Assembly (NCBI GenBank): GCA_936432065.2 | Contig: OW386291.2 | Location: forward strand, 102,489,823 to 102,553,822 | Direction: 5' to 3' | Source of the DNA: Rutpela maculata | Taxonomy: Eukaryota; Arthropoda; Insecta; Coleoptera; Cerambycidae | DNA: 64,000 bases | In this document: one piece after another, positions 58,891 through 64,000 of the stretch | How the letters are laid out: each line of letters begins with the position of its first letter | Position numbering within the stretch: the first letter of the stretch is position 1 | Position numbers and translations under genes: made by a program | Notes under the pieces: model-generated | What the model saw: only the letters and a program-made list of their open reading frames with translations | The model's database searches: none | Told to the model about the DNA's origin: nothing

Positions 58891-60596
58891 TTACATAACA
58901 GTCATGGAGGTAGTCATAAAATCTTCAGTTGTATAGAAACAAAATTTCAAGATATGGCTTCTAATGACAGTTTTTTTGTAAAAATTTTGTTGTTTAATAT
59001 TTACAGGTAATTTATTATATAAGTTCAAGTTTAATGAGTTTTTAATTGATTTTGTTAAGCGATATTTAGGTTTTAACAAATTGCCCGACCTCGTGTTGTA
59101 GTTATGTAGCTCAGATGGAGTTACATACACATTCTTATTTTTATGAATCTCTAAAAGAGAGTAGTAAATATATAGGCTAGGAATGGGCACTATACCATAT
59201 TTAATAAATAATGGTTGACAGTGTTCTCCGAAACCTTCTCTTGTTATAATTCTTAGACTCTTTCTGTTGTCGAAATATTTTTACAGCGCTGCTCGTGTTC
59301 CCCCCTGAGTATAACCCCGTAGCTTATTTGGGAGTGGATTAATGAATAGTGCACTGACAGCAAAGTATGTAGCTGTAGAATAGTTCTTAATCTTTGTAAA
59401 AGAAATAAATGGCTTGAGTTGCTCAATATGATTGCTCGAACTTAAGGTACCATCAAGAACTATACCGAGTAAAGTGACACTTTCTCCCTTCGTTACGTCA
59501 TATCTGTTAGAAAAAATAGTTTTTGTGTTTTATCACAATTTAGTTCGTGTGCATTAGCATTATATCAAAGTTCCGCTCTACTTTCAGTTTCATCAATGAT
59601 ATTTTGTAAACTGTTAATATTTTTGCCACTAGCTGTAAGAGTTACGTCATCAGTAAACATAACAATACTGCTAGGAAATAAGTAATAAAATAAATTGTTT
59701 ACATAAATTATAAACAGTCCCACCACAGCTCCCTGAGGCACTCCATGTTTTACTGATCTAAAATAAGATATCATATTGTTCTGTGAGACGTATTGTTTCC
59801 TATTCTCCAGATATGACTTTAACAGAGACAACTCATAAAGACTAAGTTTTTCGATGATGAGAGTATGAGAGACACAGTCGAAAGCCTTTCTAAGATCACA
59901 CAGCGTAATTGCAGTATGTTTACCTTCTTCAAGGCCTTCAACTATGTCACCCACAATCTTATGATTGCATCTATTGTGCAACATTTTTGCCTAAAACTAT
60001 ATTGACAAGCATGCAATAAAGCATATTTTTCGAAATATTTCGACAAACGATTTTTTAAAATAATTTGAATTATCTTACCAAACACGGGGATAATAGAAAT
60101 TGGTGGACAGTTCCGGGTTATTTGAGTCACCTTCCTTAAAAATAGGTACAATTCAAGCTACCTTAAAGATATCAGGAAAGTAACCCTCATTAAAACATTC
60201 ATTTATTATTTGCGTTAGTGGGAGAACTAGTAAATCTATTATTTCTTTAACAATTCAACTATTTAAATCGTAAATATCTAAACTGTTTTAATTTGTCAGC
60301 GAATGTATTGCGTCTATAACCTCTAAAATGGTGACAGGTTCAAGAAAAGAAGAAATATTAGGCATCGGAACATATTCTAAAAAGTTTGAAGCATTTACGT
60401 TATTTAAAGTTAGACTATTTATGATTTTATCTGCTACCGCTGAAAAAATCAACAAAGCTGTTAGGACCAACACTAGTATCAGTATTATTACTTTTCCGGC
60501 CACTATTACTTTTAAAATATATTAGTTCCCAGTTATTCCTGGATTTATTATCAGTTATTTATAAATAAATCGCAAGCGGTTTCTTTTTCTCTGATT
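58891..60596 (-). pseudogene. Non-LTR reverse transcriptase pseudogene (CR1/jockey-like)
   Basis: Minus-strand order from 60596: NSFVDFFSAVADKIINSL and EPVTILEVIDAIHSL; ISIIPVFGKIIQIILKNRLS and HACQYSFRQKCCTIDAI (60151-59942); then in 59984-59565 LCDLRKAFDCVSHTLIIEKL, VKHGVPQGAVVGLFIIYVNN and MFTDDVTL (active site with TDD). A decayed connection region follows (59560-59200). The tail PIPSLYIYYSLLEIHKNK and HNYNTRSGNLLKPKYRL with LYNKLPVNIK ends near 58891. There are multiple stops and frameshifts. The 3' end abuts the inverted-repeat element and the 5' end is cut by the repeat at 60601. Confidence 0.85.
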
Positions 60597-60727
60597 ATTA
60601 TACTCTTCGCAAAAACGAAGAGTATATTGTATTTGATCGGCACATTTCTAAAATCGTAAATATCGCTCGTAGAGAAAAAATTTTCCTATCATTGTGTTAG
60701 TGAACGAATTCTGAACAACTTTCAAAA

Positions 60728-60800
60728 TGTCCGTCTGTCTGTCTGTCCGTCTGTCCGTCTGTCTGTCCGTCTGTCCGTCCGTCTGTCCGTGTGTCCGTCA
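60728..60800. repeat. CCGTCTGT-type microsatellite
   Basis: Irregular CTGT and CCGT units run for about 70 bases. It is like the GTCT tracts of the A family but lies in a different sequence context. Confidence 0.9.
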
Positions 60801-61101
60801 CGTTTCTTGTAAGCACGATAACTTAAGAAAGAAAAATCCGATTGTATTGAAATTTAGAAAGTAAGTTACTGTTAGCTAGAGGAAGAACCCTATTGTTTTT
60901 GAAGAAAATCGATCAGTAAATAAAAAAGTTATTAATTATTTAATTCAAAAAAAATATATTCTCTTAATTTTTGTCGCTTGTACTAAAATGGAAATCTCGC
61001 GAAATATTATTTCCATAATATATTTTTTTTTATGAATTTTACTAATATATGTATGATTGTCGAAAGATATATATCACAGACAATCAATTTTTGTAGCAAT
61101 A

Positions 61102-61173
61102 GTTGGTGGCGCAGCGGCTAAAGCTTTGCGTTGCAATCCAAAGGTCCCGTGTTCGAATCTCACACAGGTTGGA
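61102..61173 (+). other. tRNA-like sequence inside the B-type repeat
   Basis: GGTGGCGCAGCGGCTAAAG gives a good A box and GTGTTCGAATCT a good B box at the right spacing. The anticodon arm folds poorly (CTTTG and CAAAG around a ten-base loop) and the acceptor arms do not pair well. It is best read as a tRNA-derived internal promoter of a SINE-like element, not a working tRNA gene. Confidence 0.55.
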
Positions 61174-61368
61174 TATTTTTTTTTCATTTTTTTTTCATAT
61201 AATTTTTTTCACAACAAAAATGGTATCACAAAATTTAGGATGTCCAAAAACTAACATTATTTACAAGAAAACTGCGAAGAGTATCCTATAGAATGTGTAA
61301 CAATTATATATAAAAAGCTCAGTAAATTGGCGAAGAGTACGTTTTTAGCTTGTTTTTTTTATATAATT

Positions 61369-62035
61369 ACTTCCACGTCCAGTGGAAGTATAGTAACGAC
61401 AAAAAAATTTTTAAAAAATTTTATTGTCCAAATAGGCTTAAAATGTCATGAAACGTCGAGATTTTAAGTTTGAGCGAAAAAAAAATTTCTGTCTGTCTGT
61501 CGGTCTGTCGGTCTGTCTGTAACTTTTTTTTGTGCGCACGTTTACTCTGGAACCGTTTAAGATATTAACTTGAAATTTGGTACACATATGTACTTTAACG
61601 AGATCTAGAACTAGATTATATTTTCATCTTGTTCCGTCGAAGGGTTGGGGGGAAAATTGGGGTAAATTTGGGGTAAATAGGTCAATCAAGCAGGTAACAG
61701 TCCATAAAATTGGTATTTAGTATATACAAGAGAAGCTAAGGTCTCAAAAAAATTTTTGGCATTACCACCCCCACCCCCTTATTAAAGGGGATGAAAAAAA
61801 ATTGTGATTTAGTGTATGTACAGGAAACAGAAACCTCAAAATATTTTTTTACTTCATCCACCCCCCACCCCACTACCGATGTGGGGTATCGTTTTATGGG
61901 TTTTTGGGGTAGAGGATTTCAAATATTATATTATTAAAGTTCCATAAACAATTATTTTCACATATAAAGTTTTTTCGTTGTGAGTGACTTGGATAGAGAA
62001 TCTGGATGTGGAAGTAGTGATTCCTTGGGCAGCGG
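61369..62035 (+). mobile_element. A-family repeat, copy A8, most complete
   Basis: The ends are ACTTCCACGTCCAG (61369) and CTGGATGTGGAAGT (to 62015), 14-bp inverted repeats with one mismatch. The first is followed by TGGAAGTATAGT, giving a small hairpin. Conserved sequence continues about 20 bases past the right end (AGTGATTCCTTGGGCAGCGG), also in A3 and A7, so the true element may be longer. Inside are the GTCT/GTCGGTCT microsatellite at about 61490-61520 and C-rich tracts at about 61760-61875. No open frame is shared among copies. Confidence 0.8.
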
Positions 62036-64000
62036 TTTTTTTTATGGTTTCTTCAATTTTCATTATACGTAAAAAGTCAACATTTATAAAAATAACTTCG
62101 AGGAAATTTTCAAAAATCAGAGAACTATACATTTTATGAAGTAGACCACCACCTGATGTTCACACGTATTGTTGACATGGCGATGGCAATTGTTGTCTGA
62201 AAGCTTGTTTTACAGTTCATTTAATTAATGATTTTCACAGTTGAAAATAGTTACGAATACAAATACAAAGTTTCACTTGAAATCGAAAATTTAGCTGCGG
62301 AGGCTGATTTAAAATCAATCCCTGCAAAAACCAGAGATTCTTATTATAAAAAACATGAGAGTTAGTGCTGTGAATGGGGAAGAAAGAGACCCTGAGTGTT
62401 AATGAATCGGTAATGTTAGCATATGTGATGGAAATGTCCAAGAAATATAAATATTTTACACTTTAGTGTGTTTACTAGAAACTACAAACAATGCAAGAAT
62501 CAAAAATGGAATAGCTTTAGCATCCTACCATAAATTGCATGTATTTATAAAAAAAAAACAAACCAACAAAGGTCTTGAACTTAAAACGTCTTTAAAAAAT
62601 CCGCGTAAGTTCTTCATTCATGTTCCAAATAATACTTGCCTATTTCTTTCAAGTTGTCGCTATTTGTGGTGTTTTTGGTTCATGAAGAGGCCTTTTAGCA
62701 TGGTTTTTATCGTCAAAATACGTTTTTTTGACAATAAAAACCGGGATTTACTCGAAATCTACGCGGTACAAAAATTTTTAAAATGAAAATTCGGATTCAG
62801 CAGTTTTTTTTTAACTTCCAGAACTAGAATGTAAGTTATCGATATAATGCAAAGATTGGAAATTTTCATAGATATATATTTTTTTATTTTTCAGAAATTA
62901 CTTTTTCTGCTGTTTGCGAAATCCTAGAATTTTTTTTTATTAGAAGTCCACTTTTCATCAAATGACCCCGAACTGTTTCAAATTTAGTTTTTATGTATAT
63001 ACCTTTACTTATAGTTATACAAATTTATAATTAAGTTAATTTGTGTATCTAATATATTTTGTTGTACATTATTCGTTATCTGATGACTATGGCCATGGAC
63101 ATTCGGAAAATATAAAATAACAGCCTGTCCTCTATTAATTATATCAGATTTTCGGGAAATTCAGTTCGTAAAGTTTTTGACAAATTGAAACTAAAGGAGA
63201 TTTCCAATAATTCCAAGTAAACGTAAATTTCGCACGAAAAGCCACAGGCTGAAAAATAAAATCTCATTGAAAGATTTATTTACCTCTACTCAAGAACAAA
63301 GGAAGTATATTATAGCGGACCATTTTCTCAAACGTAGACTAATCTTGCAAAATAAATCTATTCATCTTAAAGAAATAAGAGGAAACGCAATTGTTATGAA
63401 TTTTTTTTAAGAATCTTTGATAGCTTTAAATTATTATCTTTGTTTCAATAGATCAATGTTCTGCAAACTAGTAAAATTGTTATTAAATGGACTTCTGCAA
63501 GATCAGAACGGAGAAAAGTTCCTTTTTGATTTACTATTTTGGCCTGGCACTAATTAAATAATAAAAAAAAATATGACTAAAAAGAAAATTAATTAGACAA
63601 TGCTCTGTGTGTATTAGTCGGGGAGCCCTCCCTAGCTGTATGTGCACCCCCCCTCCTCCCGATCCTTGGAGACAATGTTTTTCATAAAGATTAAAGCCTA
63701 AGGAACAATTTTAGATATGTCCTAAAAAAAAACTGGCTGTACTTTCAAAATGGCGGCCATATGTTAAAAAAACTGCCAATGTTGTTTTTGTCATTTAACA
63801 CAAAAATTAAAAAAGATGGACAAAAACTTTTCTCACAAAAAACAACGTGCATAAAATTTTCTATAATTTTGTGCCTATACAATATTTGGTAGGAGTTACC
63901 ATTTTCCGGATAAATGAGTCCAAAATTAAGAAAACATGGAAATTCATATGTCGGTAAATCACTTATAGGAAATAACTGTGACAATTATTGTAAGGCGTAT
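62036..64000. other. AT-rich stretch with no recognised gene
   Basis: A frame at 62466-62786 is open for 106 codons but shows no family motif. About 63618-63665 is C-rich (GTGCACCCCCCCTCCTCCCG), and 63745-63775 has AAAATGGCGGCCAT, a word typical of long-TIR elements in this window. A partner could lie beyond the window's end. Confidence 0.4.

Larger units (their letters stand above)
60601..61339 (+). mobile_element. B-type repeat with TACTCTTCGC inverted ends
   Basis: The left end TACTCTTCGC is followed within 16 bases by GAAGAGTA, so that end alone can fold. The right end is GCGAAGAGTA (61330-61339), with a second GCGAAGAGTAT at about 61275. Inside are a CCGTCTGTCTGT-type microsatellite (60728-60800), a T-rich tract and a tRNA-like segment (61102-61173). 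No protein is encoded. It cuts into the RT relic on its left. Whether it is a TIR element, a SINE with structured ends or a composite cannot be settled from one copy. Confidence 0.6.

Noticed and set aside
61102..61173. Functional tRNA gene
   Set aside because: A and B boxes are present but the acceptor and anticodon arms do not fold, and it sits inside a repeat with inverted ends.
62466..62786. 106-codon open frame as a gene
   Set aside because: No recognisable motif, Lys/Asn/Phe-rich composition as expected from AT-rich random DNA, and no repeat or context support.

Overview
The window looks like AT-rich, intergenic insect (or at least arthropod) nuclear DNA made almost entirely of decayed transposable elements. 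The case rests on the families present: Tc1/mariner-type elements whose transposases resemble the insect DUF4817 group, jockey-, R1- and RTE-like non-LTR retrotransposons, piggyBac and hAT relics, a Transib-like element, and many terminal-inverted-repeat MITEs. No intact protein-coding gene, rRNA, true tRNA gene, CRISPR array or bacterial-type operon was found. Every recognisable coding stretch carries stops, frameshifts or truncations, so almost all coding calls are pseudogenes. Coordinates of degenerate repeats are approximate to a few tens of bases.

Layout. 1-2780: AT-rich DNA with a 34-bp tandem repeat and two abutting near-perfect hairpins (1542-1680). 2781-8073: a palindromic nest in which a mariner-like element (3187-7729, TA duplications) sits inside a larger inverted repeat and is itself broken by a foldback element and an AT-rich insert. 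8368-8574: a TA-flanked MITE. 8833-10563: a Transib-like element with RSS-heptamer ends and 5-bp CACCG duplications. 10564-14782: an inverted repeat, a 356-bp tandem duplication and a GC-richer unassigned block. 14783-20252: a 5.5-kb terminal-inverted-repeat element holding a Cys-rich repetitive protein relic and a 5'-truncated jockey-like element. 21004-23632: MITEs, a palindrome and a Tc1-like element inserted into one copy of a tandem duplication.

23916-62035: eight copies (A1-A8) of a repeat family with ACTTCCACATCCAG inverted ends and a GACA/GTCT-rich microsatellite are scattered through the second half. Between them lie non-LTR relics (25.4-26.5 kb, 33.5-34.2 kb RTE, 41.4-42.3 kb R1-like, 53.4-55.3 kb with RNase H, 58.9-60.6 kb) and DNA-transposase relics (27.2 kb mariner, 35.2 kb hAT, 37.2 kb piggyBac, 39.5-40.5 kb mariner-like, 43.2-44.2 kb DDE). 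Two loci of one 30-bp minisatellite (37.0 and 47.7 kb) lie in opposite orientation. 56.2-58.8 kb shows a three-layer nested insertion: inverted repeat, then tRNA-derived SINE, then non-LTR tail. 60601-61339 is a second repeat family with tRNA-like sequence inside inverted ends.

There is no pathway here. The genes relate to one another only by insertion history. The most distinctive items are the Transib-like element, the A-family/minisatellite association, the tRNA-bearing 60.6-kb element, the hairpins with 4-9 nt loops, and two protein-like stretches I could not identify (30.9 kb and 50.5 kb).
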